Below, piece by piece: positions 1-8,694 of a stretch of DNA of 42,245 nt. Within the stretch, counting starts at the first letter, position 1. The number at the start of each line of letters is the position of its first letter. Below the pieces are notes generated by a model. It worked only from the letters and a program-made list of their open reading frames with translations, had not been told where the DNA came from and searched no databases. The position numbers and the translations under genes were made by a program. The stretch spans positions 1-42,245 of the forward strand of contig JAIRMC010000145.1 in the NCBI GenBank assembly GCA_031258965.1, written 5' to 3'. This DNA comes from Azoarcus sp. Lineage in GTDB: Bacteria; Pseudomonadota; Gammaproteobacteria; Burkholderiales; Rhodocyclaceae.

Positions 1-306
1 CCCAGCAAGGAATTCCTTGGCTACAGCGCCACGAAGGCCGCCATCGTGGCGTTTACCAGCGCCCTCGCCAAGCAGGTCGCCAAACGCGGCATCCGGGTAA
101 ACGGCGTCGCGCCCGGCCCAATCTGGACGCCGATGCAGATCTATTTCGAAGCGCCCGCCAACAACGTCGAAGGTCTCAACGTTTCGACGCCCCTGGGACG
201 CATGGGGCATCCGGTGGAAATGGCTCCGCTCTATGTCACCTTGGCGGAAGGGGCGAGCAGCTTTGTTACCGGCAGCACTTGGTCCGCCGATGGCGGACGG
301 CTTTAG
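1..306 (+). CDS. Short-chain dehydrogenase/reductase, C-terminal part
   Basis: The frame is open from the first base, so the N-terminal Rossmann half lies outside the window. The visible part begins just before the SDR catalytic motif YSATKAA (YxxxK; Tyr is the catalytic base, Lys binds the nicotinamide ribose). It continues with the typical segment IRVNGVAPGPIWTPM and ends in the family's usual FVTGSTWSADGG tail. SDRs of this kind are soluble NAD(P)-dependent oxidoreductases of small alcohols or aldehydes. The PGPIWTP wording resembles the YghA/glucose dehydrogenase-like subgroup, but the substrate cannot be inferred. It converges with the next gene, leaving 36 bases between the two stops. 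Confidence 0.9.
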   Translation, partial: PSKEFLGYSATKAAIVAFTSALAKQVAKRGIRVNGVAPGPIWTPMQIYFEAPANNVEGLNVSTPLGRMGHPVEMAPLYVTLAEGASSFVTGSTWSADGGRL

Positions 307-342
307 CACATTTTTGCCTCAAATGCTGACATCCGTCAAAAC

Positions 343-1830
343 TCAGAACCCGCGCCAGTACTGGATTGCCTCGGCCATCTGTACCGTGCCGGGGCGTTCG
401 GCGCCGCCCAGGTCGGCCAGCGTGCGCGCCACTCTGAGCACGCGATGGTAGGCGCGCGCCGATAGTTTCAGGCGCTCCATCGCGGTGGCGAGCAGTGCCG
501 CACCCGCCGCGTCCGGCGCGCACAGTGACTCGACCCGCCCCGCTTCCAGCCGGGCGTTGGCAACGCCTTGCCGGGACATCTGCCGCTCATGGGCGCGCAC
601 TACCCTGGCGCGAACTTCGGCGCTCGATTCGCTCGCGGTGCTCGTTGCCAGGTCGGCGAAAGGCACGGCGGGGACTTCGATCATGAGGTCGATCCGGTCA
701 AGCAGCGGCCCCGACAATCTGGCGCGATAGCGAGCAATCTGGCCCGGCGAGCAGGTGCATGCCCTTGATGGATGTCCGGCGTAGCCGCAGGGGCATGGGT
801 TCATCGCCGCCACGAGCTGAAAACGCGCCGGGAATTCGGCCCGCCGTTGTGCGCGCGCCACGCTGACCATGCCGGTTTCCAGCGGCTCGCGCAGTGATTC
901 GAGTACCCGTCGATCAAATTCGGGCAGTTCGTCGAGAAAAAGTACGCCATGATGGGCAAGCGAGACTTCCCCCGGCCTTGGCACGGAACCGCCGCCGATC
1001 AGGGCCGCCGCCGAGGCGGAATGGTGCGGCGCACGAAATGGCCGCAGTCCCCAACGCGCGGCGTCGAACGCGCCGCCGAGCGAGAGCACCGCCGCGCTTT
1101 CCAGCGCCTCGTTTTCGTCGAGCGGCGGCAGCAGACCCGGCAGGCGTTGCGCCAGCATGGATTTTCCCGTGCCCGGCGGGCCGAAAAAAAGGATCGAGTG
1201 CCCGCCCGCCGCCGCGACTTCGAGCGCACGCCGCGCCTGTAACTGGCCGCGCACGTCGGCGAGATCCGGCACGTTGGGGGCAAGCGCCCGCGCGGGGGCA
1301 ACGTGCGGCAGAATCGGATCGTGCCCGGCAAGATGCGCGCAAAGCGCCAGCAGCGAATTTGCCGGTAATACCGTCACACCCCGCGCAAGCGCCGCTTCGT
1401 CGGCGTTGACGCGCGGCAAGGCCAGTGCCCGCCGCGCTTTTCCGGAAGCGAGCGCGGCGGCAAGCGGCCCCCGGATGCCGCGCAGGCTGCCATCGAGCGA
1501 CAGTTCGCCGCAAAATTCATGACCTTCGAGCGAGCGCGACGCGATCTGCCCCGAGGCGGCGAGGATGCCAAGCGCAATCGGCAGATCGAAGCGCCCGCCT
1601 TCTTTGGGGAGATCGGCGGGCGCGAGGTTGACGGTGATGCGGCGCTGTGGAAACTTGAATTGCGACGTCACCAGGGCCGCCCTGACCCGGTCGCGCGCTT
1701 CGCGCACTTCGGTGTCGGGCAGGCCGACGAGTGTAAAAGACGGCAATCCGTTGGCGAGATGAACTTCGACCGTGACTTCGGGCGCGGCAAGGCCATCGAG
1801 GGCGCGAGTGCGGACAAGTGCGAGCGTCAT
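343..1830 (-). CDS. comM: YifB/ComM family Mg-chelatase-like AAA+ ATPase
   Basis: About 495 residues, the full family length. An N-terminal Lon-protease-like fold domain (residues 1-170) is followed by an AAA+ module with Walker A GPPGTGKS near 217-224 and Walker B LFLDE near 297-301. A cysteine cluster (PCPCGYAG...CTC) follows and a C-terminal Mg-chelatase-type domain closes the protein. ComM is known as a hexameric helicase that promotes branch migration during natural transformation and recombination. Start choice: an ATG at 1842 is possible, but the ATG at 1830 has GGAG at good distance and gives the usual MTLALVRTRAL start. It appears to be monocistronic. Confidence 0.93.
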   Translation of the reverse strand: MTLALVRTRALDGLAAPEVTVEVHLANGLPSFTLVGLPDTEVREARDRVRAALVTSQFKFPQRRITVNLAPADLPKEGGRFDLPIALGILAASGQIASRSLEGHEFCGELSLDGSLRGIRGPLAAALASGKARRALALPRVNADEAALARGVTVLPANSLLALCAHLAGHDPILPHVAPARALAPNVPDLADVRGQLQARRALEVAAAGGHSILFFGPPGTGKSMLAQRLPGLLPPLDENEALESAAVLSLGGAFDAARWGLRPFRAPHHSASAAALIGGGSVPRPGEVSLAHHGVLFLDELPEFDRRVLESLREPLETGMVSVARAQRRAEFPARFQLVAAMNPCPCGYAGHPSRACTCSPGQIARYRARLSGPLLDRIDLMIEVPAVPFADLATSTASESSAEVRARVVRAHERQMSRQGVANARLEAGRVESLCAPDAAGAALLATAMERLKLSARAYHRVLRVARTLADLGGAERPGTVQMAEAIQYWRGF

Positions 1831-1979
1831 TCCGTTCTCCATTCAGCGAAAGCGGGATTATGACGGATTGCTCCCTGGTGAGTCAAACGGCATCGACTGT
1901 CAAATCGGCGGCGAATTTCCGGCGGCCAATGTTCTGCCGTACCCTGGTGGAGAATGTTTTCCTGTGCGGATTTCGTTTA

Positions 1980-2004
1980 CCGGGGAAATTCGACGATTTC
2001 CCGG
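1980..2004 (-). terminator. Hairpin after the LtaS-like gene
   Basis: Near-perfect inverted repeat (CCGGGGAAAT / ATTTCCCGG, one bulged base, 6-nt loop) about 27 bases past the stop of the membrane transferase gene. No clear U-run follows on the minus strand, so it may be a weak terminator or an mRNA-end stabiliser. Confidence 0.35.
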
Positions 2005-2031
2005 CAATCAGCGAATTCTGTACTGCCGGGG

Positions 2032-4086
2032 CTATTCTGAATGCTCCCCCCTTTCGATTTTATTGCTGTACAACATGAGTCTCGCGGCTTCGTGCAGGTT
2101 GCGCGCGAGGGTGGAAAGGCGGGCGAATTCCTGAGGGTTTTCGGCGGCAAGATTTTTCACGTCGTCGGCATCGACGGCGTACAGCCCGGCATTCGAGCCG
2201 TCGGCGTTCATGCTGAGAAGATAGCGACTCGTCACGACGCCCAGCAGCGGGAACGTACCTTCGCGCAGGAGCAAGGGGACGGCGCGCTCCCCTTCCGGAG
2301 CTGGAAGCTGGATGTCGCGCCCCATCGTGGCCGTGTGGTAGTCCAGTCCCAGAAGGCCCGCCAATGTGGGCAGGAAATCGACAAGGCTGGTAGCTTCTTC
2401 GGTCACACGCGCGGGAATCAGGCGCGGCGCATGGATGATGCCGGGAACATGCAGACTCTCTAGGTTGAGGTCGGCATACGCCTTGGGTTTGAAGGGCAAT
2501 TCCGCGACGCGCCCGTTATGGTCGCCATAGAGCACGAAAATGGTATTGTCGTAATAGCCGCTTTCTTTCGCCATTTCGATGAATCGCCCGAGGCAATGAT
2601 CGAGAAAGCGCACGGCGTTGTACTGGGCCTTGCTGCGGAATCCTGAGCGGCGCAACACATCGTCCGGTAGGGTCTTGAGTTCAAACCCGTCGTTATCCTT
2701 GGGGATCGTGAAAGGCGGATGATTGTCTGCGGTCTGGATGAAGGCGATGAAGGGACGATCCTTGGGCTGCTGCCGCAAAAGGGCGTCCATCTCCTTGAAC
2801 AGCGCAAGGTCGGAGATGCCCCATACGTCGATGTTGGGCGATTTCCACTCGCCCTCCTCGTGCAACTGAATATCGGGAACGCTGCTCTTGAGCAGCGCGT
2901 TCATGTTTGCCCAACCCGCGTTGCCGCCGACAGCATAGTGTTTGTCGTAACCGCTGAAAGCGTTCAAAAGGCTTCGCTGCGGCAGGAGGAAGGGATTGCG
3001 GGTGGCACTTTTTGTGCGCGACACGTCGGGAGTGCCGGTAAAACTCGCCCATACTGTTTTCGCCGTCCCCGTGACGGGCACGTAAAAATTGCGCAAATCC
3101 CAGCTTTCCCGCGCGATCCGGTCGAGGTTCGGCGTGGGGTCCAGGGGGTTGCCATGCAGCCCGGTCACGCTGCCGCCCAGTGATTCCAGGTGAATGAAGA
3201 TGATATTGGGCGGCGTGGTGAATTCGAGGCGATGTGGCTGCGGTGGGATGTGCCGCTCGAACCGGAGCAGTGCCTTGCCCGTCGCGGTCGGAACCGGCGC
3301 GTCCAGATAGGCGGCAATTTCCTCTGCATGTGCTCGCACATAGGCAAGGTCGTAGTGGTTGGACGGGGGGGTAAACCAGGTATCCCAGATAAAAAGCACC
3401 GGATTCAGCCCCAGCGCGCCCATTTGCGTACTGCCGGAGAAGAAGGCGTCGCTCCAGCGCAGGGGCACGGGGTTTTTCAGGTTGATGTTGTCCGCGCGCC
3501 CCAGGAACCCCAGCACGCCTCCTACGCTGACCAGCCCCACGAGTATTGCGGTGATCCATCTCCGCAATGGCCGGGCCGGGTGTTCGAGCGTCCGGCGCTC
3601 CAAGCAGACAAAGCCCCAAGAAAGTGCCGCCGAAGCAAACAACCACAACAGGACAAGACGGATTACCGGGTAATGCTCCCACACCAGTTGCGCTGAAATA
3701 TCGGGGTTGCTGAGAAACCTGAATGCGCTGGCGTTGACCCGCAATCCCGTCCAGGCGTAATAGCAGAAATCAATGATATATGCCAATCCTACCGTCATCA
3801 GAGCCATTCCCAGCCACACACGCATGGCCCATCGCCATCCCCGCGTGTTTTTCGCGTTCCAGCGCGGCGAGATCAACAGAAGCGCGGGCGGCAGCATCAA
3901 CAGGATTGCCAGGCGCAAATCAAACCTGAAGCCGACTCCCAACGTTCTCAGAAGTACATTGTTGTTTCCGGAAGGGGAAAAAGAGACTTCGGACGCGCCA
4001 AACAGAAATCCCAGACGCAACCCGGCGAACAGTATGAACAGCACGGCCACGCCGGACAGCAGATAACGTAAACGCGGGAAAAGCAT
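2032..4086 (-). CDS. LTA synthase-like membrane phosphoglycerol transferase / sulfatase-fold protein
   Basis: 684 residues. Several hydrophobic N-terminal segments (within about residues 5-190) are followed by a large alkaline-phosphatase-superfamily domain. Visible active-site elements match the LtaS/OpgB type: a metal-ligand region HLESLGG near 300, a nucleophile-like Thr in TGTAKTVWASF near 344, and YGDHNG near 521 for metal binding. In this superfamily such enzymes transfer phosphoglycerol or phosphoethanolamine to envelope glycans or lipids, with the catalytic domain in the periplasm. A TTG at 4146 could extend it, but the ATG at 4086 has GGAG seven bases upstream. It is the last gene of a minus-strand run behind a small membrane protein and a sialidase-fold protein, suggesting envelope polysaccharide modification. 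The exact substrate is unknown. Confidence 0.85.
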   Translation of the reverse strand: MLFPRLRYLLSGVAVLFILFAGLRLGFLFGASEVSFSPSGNNNVLLRTLGVGFRFDLRLAILLMLPPALLLISPRWNAKNTRGWRWAMRVWLGMALMTVGLAYIIDFCYYAWTGLRVNASAFRFLSNPDISAQLVWEHYPVIRLVLLWLFASAALSWGFVCLERRTLEHPARPLRRWITAILVGLVSVGGVLGFLGRADNINLKNPVPLRWSDAFFSGSTQMGALGLNPVLFIWDTWFTPPSNHYDLAYVRAHAEEIAAYLDAPVPTATGKALLRFERHIPPQPHRLEFTTPPNIIFIHLESLGGSVTGLHGNPLDPTPNLDRIARESWDLRNFYVPVTGTAKTVWASFTGTPDVSRTKSATRNPFLLPQRSLLNAFSGYDKHYAVGGNAGWANMNALLKSSVPDIQLHEEGEWKSPNIDVWGISDLALFKEMDALLRQQPKDRPFIAFIQTADNHPPFTIPKDNDGFELKTLPDDVLRRSGFRSKAQYNAVRFLDHCLGRFIEMAKESGYYDNTIFVLYGDHNGRVAELPFKPKAYADLNLESLHVPGIIHAPRLIPARVTEEATSLVDFLPTLAGLLGLDYHTATMGRDIQLPAPEGERAVPLLLREGTFPLLGVVTSRYLLSMNADGSNAGLYAVDADDVKNLAAENPQEFARLSTLARNLHEAARLMLYSNKIERGEHSE

Positions 4087-4165
4087 GAAAATCTCCGTGG
4101 CGGCAATCCCACGCGGCTTGTGGATTGCTCTTGACAATTGATTCAATCAGGGTTTCGCGGCCATT

Positions 4166-4753
4166 TTACCGCGCCTGAAGCGGTTTTCTGGCAATGCACA
4201 AAAATACGGCGCGGCCAAGCGCGACCATGACCAGCGGCGCATCCAGTAGGTAATCCCACAGATTGCCGGAATCCAGCCAGTGCAACCGCCAGCCGACCAG
4301 CGCGGCGAGAAGGGCGAGCGAGAAGGCGCGCCTGCCGCGAAGCCAGAGAAGAAACGCCAGCCCTCCCGTCAAACAGGGCAAGACGGCGGGGGCGTACCCC
4401 CATGCGTAGAGATGGAGAGGCGACAAGCCAAAGCTGAGGAGGAAAAAGGCAAGGCCCATGAGGGCGAAGCTGCGGGGGTAGGGCACCAGTGACCGTGGCC
4501 CCTGGAAAAAGAGGATGGTCAGGAATACGAGGGTGACGATGGAAAGATCTCCCAAGGCTCCGCGCAATACCGCCAAAAGTGAAACGCCGGGGACGGGCAG
4601 ATGCAGGAGCGCGCATACCGCCGCCAGCGCCATCGTCATGCGTTTGAGATGACCGCGCAGCCAGGGCGCGCCCAGCGAGAAAAAGAGCGTTATTGCCAGA
4701 CCGTAGCCAAGGGAAGCGAGGAGCACGGGTATCACAGTATTTTTTCCAGCCAT
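4166..4753 (-). CDS. Small polytopic membrane protein, unknown function
   Basis: 195 residues, almost wholly hydrophobic, with roughly six predicted membrane spans separated by short Arg-rich loops (WLRGHLKR, LWLRGRR). I recognise no family. Its start overlaps the end of the upstream sialidase-fold gene by 22 bases, which indicates translational coupling, and the LtaS-like gene follows closely. The context suggests a membrane partner of the envelope-modifying genes on either side, for example a transport or scaffold subunit. This is inference from position only. Confidence 0.75.
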   Translation of the reverse strand: MAGKNTVIPVLLASLGYGLAITLFFSLGAPWLRGHLKRMTMALAAVCALLHLPVPGVSLLAVLRGALGDLSIVTLVFLTILFFQGPRSLVPYPRSFALMGLAFFLLSFGLSPLHLYAWGYAPAVLPCLTGGLAFLLWLRGRRAFSLALLAALVGWRLHWLDSGNLWDYLLDAPLVMVALGRAVFLCIARKPLQAR

Positions 4754-6042
4754 GCTTCGTTGAAACGCAGGTGGCGAATGAAACTGCGATTCCAGGTGTA
4801 AACCAGATGGAAGTCGCCGTCGGCGGCTCGGATCAGATAGGGGTAGTCATATTGCCAACTGCAATGCGTCCCGCAAAGATTGTTTTCGGCATTTCGGGCG
4901 ACGGTTTCCGGGTCTGGCATTCGGCCAATATCCTGTAAATCTTCCGACAGGCGCGCGCGAAACGTGTTTCTGTCCGGCGGGTTTCGCAAAAAGGATTCCT
5001 TGTCTTCAAAACGGTGAATAACGCGCCAATGCTGTCCGTCATCGGTGCTCAGCAGAAGCGAGAGGCGAAACCGTTCGTTTTCCACGTCGTTGGCGACCGC
5101 CAGCAAGCCGCCGTCTTTCAGCCGCAGGGCGGAAAGCGCCGAGTTCGGATTCGGCAGGTCGGTTTGCGTCAGGGGAGACCAATGTTGTCCGGCATCCGTT
5201 GTTTCCGTGCGCCAGACGCGGTGCGGCGGCAGATCGTCGCCATCGCGCAGCAGGGAGACGGCGCGGGCCGGTGTTTCCACCAGCACGATGGGCTGCAACG
5301 AACGCAAGCCGTGATCCATGCGCGTGACGCGCCGCACTTCGCCCGCCGGCGACAATGTGAGCAGTTCGCCTGATTTGCCCGCCATTTCGTAATAGACGGG
5401 AAGGCCGATGTCGCCGTTCTCGAAAAACACCGGAGGCCCCTTGACTAGGGTCGAAATATTGAGGAAAGGTTCGGTAATGAGCCGCCGGGCGGGTTGCCAG
5501 CTTTTGCCCAAATCAGGCGAAACGATGAGATTCAACTGACTGGCCGCCCAGCCGCCCAGCGCGACGCTGACATAAACGACCCACAGTTCGCCTTGCGGCG
5601 TGACGAAAGCCACGGGATTTCCAAGCTTGCGTACGAATCTGCCAGTCTCCGCCATGGTCTGGGCCGGCGTCGCCAGCACGCGCTGCGGCGACCAAGCGCC
5701 ATCCTTGTAATCGGCGGCATAGATTTTGACATCCGTGCCGCCTTCGCGCTGGCCGCCAAACCAAACGGCAAAAAGCTGTCCATTTGGCAGGGCGGTAATG
5801 GCGGCGGCATGGACGCGCAAAGGGTCGGGCTGGTTGACGAGGGCGCTTTCCAGCCGGGGCGTTTTTCCAGGTTGGCTGACGGGAAGCGGCGACGGGGCAA
5901 AACGCGGCGGCGGCGCAAAAAAAGCGGGCCAGCTTGCCCACAGGGTGAGACATGCGATGCCCGCGAGCGGCAACGCGGTCCGGCGGCGATACCTGTGGAG
6001 GCATGTACGCAACAGGAGGCAGGCCCGGGCTGTTCCGGTCAT
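4732..6042 (-). CDS. Sialidase-fold (BNR/Asp-box) protein
   Basis: 436 residues from the ATG at 6042. It has an Arg-rich N-terminus, a single membrane anchor or signal segment (about residues 22-42) and a six-bladed-propeller-type domain. Three Asp-boxes (S/T-x-D-x-G-x-x-W) are visible: SPDLGKSW near 175, TTDAGQHW near 281 and STDDGQHW near 332. The WFGGQREGGTDVKIYAADY segment is typical of bacterial BNR sialidase-like proteins. True sialidases cleave terminal sialic acid, but many relatives act on other glycans, so the substrate is open. A GTG at 6060 overlapping the upstream stop as GTGA is an equally plausible start. The location next to a membrane phosphotransferase suggests a role in surface glycan turnover. 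Confidence 0.82.
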   Translation of the reverse strand: MTGTARACLLLRTCLHRYRRRTALPLAGIACLTLWASWPAFFAPPPRFAPSPLPVSQPGKTPRLESALVNQPDPLRVHAAAITALPNGQLFAVWFGGQREGGTDVKIYAADYKDGAWSPQRVLATPAQTMAETGRFVRKLGNPVAFVTPQGELWVVYVSVALGGWAASQLNLIVSPDLGKSWQPARRLITEPFLNISTLVKGPPVFFENGDIGLPVYYEMAGKSGELLTLSPAGEVRRVTRMDHGLRSLQPIVLVETPARAVSLLRDGDDLPPHRVWRTETTDAGQHWSPLTQTDLPNPNSALSALRLKDGGLLAVANDVENERFRLSLLLSTDDGQHWRVIHRFEDKESFLRNPPDRNTFRARLSEDLQDIGRMPDPETVARNAENNLCGTHCSWQYDYPYLIRAADGDFHLVYTWNRSFIRHLRFNEAWLEKIL

Positions 6043-6056
6043 TCTGGCGGTGAGGG

Positions 6057-7148
6057 TCACGATCCCGGCGGCGAAGGTTTTTCCTTTTCGCCGTGGCGAA
6101 CCGTATCGACCACAAGAAAAATGATCGTGGCGGGAAGCGCGTAGCCCAGGATGATGTTGGCGAAGACGGGGGTTTGCGCCGATTGCCGCGCGGTAAGGAT
6201 CAGCCATACGGTATAGGCGGCGTAATAGGCGAGGAACAGTCCGCCTTCCCATCGGGAGATTTCACGCCCAGTAAGGATGACCGGCAGGCAGACGAGAGCC
6301 GCCGCCGCCATGATCCACAGATCGGCGGCGCGCGCGATATCGGAGACCGGTATGCCGTTGGGCGCGATGAGGCCGGTGATGCCCAGTACCGCGCAGATGT
6401 TGAAGATGTTGCTGCCGATGATGTTGCCCACGGCGATGTCGCGCTCGCCCCGCAGGGCGGCGACCGCCGAGGTGGCGAGTTCCGGCAGCGAAGTGCCGAC
6501 GGCGACGACGGTCAGGCCGATGGTCAGGTCGCTCACGCCGAGCGAACGGGCAACGTTGACCGCCGCGTCCACCAGCCAGTCCGCGCCCAGCATCAGCAGG
6601 GCGAGTCCGCCCGCGATCAGGGCGATTTGCACAGGCCTGCCGCTGGCCCAGGGCGCGTCCGGGATGTCGCTGGCGAGTTCCGCCTGCTCCGCCTGGGTGG
6701 CGGCGCGCGATTGGCGAACGAGGAAAAAGGTGTAGGCGACAAGCGCCGTGAACAGCGCCAGCCCCTCGAAGCGGTCAAGGCTGCCGTCGAGCGCGAACGT
6801 GAGCAGGAGCAACGACGCGCCGATCATGATCGGGATTTCCTGGCGGATGATCTGGCTTTGCACCGCGAGCGGGATTATCAGCGCCGACAGGCCGAGAATG
6901 AGCAACACGTTGGCGATGTTGCTGCCGATGACGTTGCCGAGGGCAATGTCGGGCGCGTCACCGAGCGCCGCGCCGACGGAAACCGCCAGTTCCGGCGCGC
7001 TGGTGCCGAATGCGACGACGGTCAGGCCGATGACCAGTGGCGAGATGCCGAACGCGGCGGCCAGTTTCGATGCGCCGCGCACGAGCAGTTCCGCGCCCGC
7101 GATGAGCGCGGCCAGTCCGAGGGTGAAAAATAGGGCGTTATTGAGCAT
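6057..7148 (-). CDS. Calcium/sodium antiporter (CaCA family, YrbG-like)
   Basis: 363 residues with about ten to eleven membrane spans arranged as two homologous halves. Each half carries the CaCA alpha-repeat signature: TVVAFGTSAPELAVS followed by GNVIGSNIAN in the first, TVVAVGTSLPELATS followed by GNIIGSNIFN in the second. The Glu residues in the PEL motifs and the polar GSN segments form the cation site in solved homologues. Known family members exchange Na+ or H+ for Ca2+ across the inner membrane. It heads the minus-strand run, and its stop codon overlaps a possible GTG start of the sialidase-fold gene. Confidence 0.92.
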   Translation of the reverse strand: MLNNALFFTLGLAALIAGAELLVRGASKLAAAFGISPLVIGLTVVAFGTSAPELAVSVGAALGDAPDIALGNVIGSNIANVLLILGLSALIIPLAVQSQIIRQEIPIMIGASLLLLTFALDGSLDRFEGLALFTALVAYTFFLVRQSRAATQAEQAELASDIPDAPWASGRPVQIALIAGGLALLMLGADWLVDAAVNVARSLGVSDLTIGLTVVAVGTSLPELATSAVAALRGERDIAVGNIIGSNIFNICAVLGITGLIAPNGIPVSDIARAADLWIMAAAALVCLPVILTGREISRWEGGLFLAYYAAYTVWLILTARQSAQTPVFANIILGYALPATIIFLVVDTVRHGEKEKPSPPGS

Positions 7149-7209
7149 GGGGAGGAAGAGTGAGCGCTTCGCGGCGCGGTTGATGAGATGTTGCGGGAGG
7201 GATTCCGGG

Positions 7210-7247
7210 CATCGCGCGGCATCTCCAGGCAGGGATGCCGCGCGATG
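7210..7247 (-). terminator. Perfect hairpin downstream of metK
   Basis: A perfect 14-bp inverted repeat (CATCGCGCGGCATC / GATGCCGCGCGATG) with a 10-nt loop lies 33 bases past the metK stop. There is no long U-run. It probably separates metK from the antiporter operon as a terminator or processing barrier. Confidence 0.55.
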
Positions 7248-7279
7248 TCGAGAAGCGAATCAACATGCGCATGTGGTCG

Positions 7280-8446
7280 TCAGATTCCCGCATCGGCGGC
7301 CAGCGCGGCGGCTTTGTCGGTCTGCTCCCAGGTGAATTCCGGCTCGTCACGGCCAAAATGGCCGTAAGTAGCCGTCCTGGAATAGATCGGGCGCAGCAGG
7401 TCGAGAGTCTGGATGATGGCTTTCGGGCGCAGGTCGAAATGCCTGTGGATCAGCTCGATGATCCGGGCATCGTCGATCTTGCCGGTGCCGAAGGTGTCGA
7501 CCATCAGGCTGACGGGCCGGGCAATGCCTATGGCGTAGGCTATCTGCACTTCGCAGCGTTCGGCCAGCCCCGCCGCGACGACGTTCTTGGCGACGTAGCG
7601 TCCGGCATAGGCGGCGGAGCGGTCGACTTTGGACGGGTCTTTTCCCGAGAATGCGCCGCCGCCGTGGTGAGCCGCGCCGCCATAAGTGTCGACGATGATC
7701 TTGCGTCCGGTGAGGCCGCAGTCACCGTGCGGGCCGCCGACGACGAAGCGCCCGGTGGGGTTGATGAAATATTTCACTTTGCCCTTGAGGAGTTCCTCGG
7801 GCAGCACGGGCTTGACGATTTCTTCGATGACGGCTTCCCGGATTTGTTCGTGGCCGATCTCGGCGGCGTGCTGCGTCGAGACCACCACCGTGTCGATGGC
7901 CGTCGGCCTGCCGTCGATGTATTTCACCGTGACCTGGCTCTTGGCGTCCGGGCGCAGCCAGGGCAGGCGTCCGTCCTTCCTTAGCTCGGCCTGACGTTGC
8001 ATGATTCTATGGGCATAGTAGATGGGTAGCGGCAACAGGCTCGGCGTCTCGGTGGCGGCATAGCCGAACATCAGGCCCTGGTCGCCCGCGCCCTGATCGA
8101 GATCAATGCCTTCGCCTTCATTGACACCCTGGGCGATGTCGGGCGATTGCCGGTTGATTGCCGCCAGCACCGCGCAGCTTTTGTAGTCGAAGCCGATGTC
8201 GGAATCGTCGTAGCCGATGCGGCGCACCACATCCCGCGCCACTTCACGGTAATTGACCTGGGCTGTGGTGGTGATTTCGCCCGAGATCACGATCAATCCG
8301 GTCGAAACAAGCGTTTCGCACGCCACGCGCCCGTGCGGGTCACTGGCGAGGATGGCGTCGAGCACGCCGTCGGAAATCTGGTCGGCGACTTTGTCGGGGT
8401 GTCCTTCGGAAACCGATTCCGAGGTGAAAAGAAACTCTTTTGGCAT
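7280..8446 (-). CDS. metK: S-adenosylmethionine synthetase
   Basis: 388 residues, the normal length. It makes S-adenosylmethionine from methionine and ATP in the cytosol. All hallmark motifs are present: SEGHPDK near the N-terminus, [12 protein letters not shown] (the conserved nucleotide-binding hexapeptide region) and the phosphate-binding loop [16 protein letters not shown]. The open frame extends 53 codons upstream, but the ATG at 8446 ([19 protein letters not shown]) has a good AGGAG ribosome site and matches the family start. The extension coincides with the structured leader described separately. It is divergent from the acyltransferase pair. Confidence 0.97.
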   Translation of the reverse strand: MPKEFLFTSESVSEGHPDKVADQISDGVLDAILASDPHGRVACETLVSTGLIVISGEITTTAQVNYREVARDVVRRIGYDDSDIGFDYKSCAVLAAINRQSPDIAQGVNEGEGIDLDQGAGDQGLMFGYAATETPSLLPLPIYYAHRIMQRQAELRKDGRLPWLRPDAKSQVTVKYIDGRPTAIDTVVVSTQHAAEIGHEQIREAVIEEIVKPVLPEELLKGKVKYFINPTGRFVVGGPHGDCGLTGRKIIVDTYGGAAHHGGGAFSGKDPSKVDRSAAYAGRYVAKNVVAAGLAERCEVQIAYAIGIARPVSLMVDTFGTGKIDDARIIELIHRHFDLRPKAIIQTLDLLRPIYSRTATYGHFGRDEPEFTWEQTDKAAALAADAGI

Positions 8447-8462
8447 TTGTGGCTCCTGAAAC

Positions 8463-8509
8463 GAAAATCCCCGAAGTTTGTGGCGTCGTGGCCAGCTCCG
8501 GGGATTTCG
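8463..8509 (-). promoter_or_regulatory. Structured 5' leader element of metK
   Basis: Inverted repeat AAATCCCC (8465-8472) / GGGGATTT (8500-8507) encloses a second small stem TGGC/GCCA. On the metK transcript its 3' arm ends in GGGGATTTTCG only a few bases before the AGGAG site. The arrangement could control translation or transcription, but it does not match any SAM or SAH riboswitch consensus I know. Regulation is inference. Confidence 0.4.
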
Positions 8510-8578
8510 GCGAGCAGCCGACGCTTTAGCAGTATTTGTACACCGCATGACCGAAGCGGAAGCCGCCCTGCAAGTTGT

Positions 8579-8590
8579 CGAGTTAACTCG
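8579..8590. promoter_or_regulatory. 12-bp perfect palindrome near the metK start site
   Basis: CGAGTTAACTCG lies just downstream of the predicted metK transcription start, between metK and the divergent acyltransferase genes. It has the size and symmetry of a repressor operator. No regulator is identified. Confidence 0.3.
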
Positions 8591-8604
8591 GCGGCTGGGG
8601 CACA

Positions 8605-8632
8605 ATTATAGGCTACGGTATCATTTGGTCAA
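8605..8632 (-). promoter_or_regulatory. Sigma-70-type promoter for metK
   Basis: On the minus strand TTGACC (8627-8632) and a perfect TATAAT (8605-8610) are separated by 16 bases. The predicted start near 8598 gives metK a leader of about 150 nt. Confidence 0.65.
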
Positions 8633-8694
8633 ATGCGTTCGCGCCGGTTCTCGCATCTTGTTTTCCGGCGGCGCGGAATTTCTCCTGTATTCCT

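Noticed and set aside
8447-8605. N-terminal extension of metK and known SAM riboswitch classes
   Set aside because: The extension has no family similarity; the leader does not fit the SAM-I, SAM-II or SAH consensus that I can recall, so no class is assigned.
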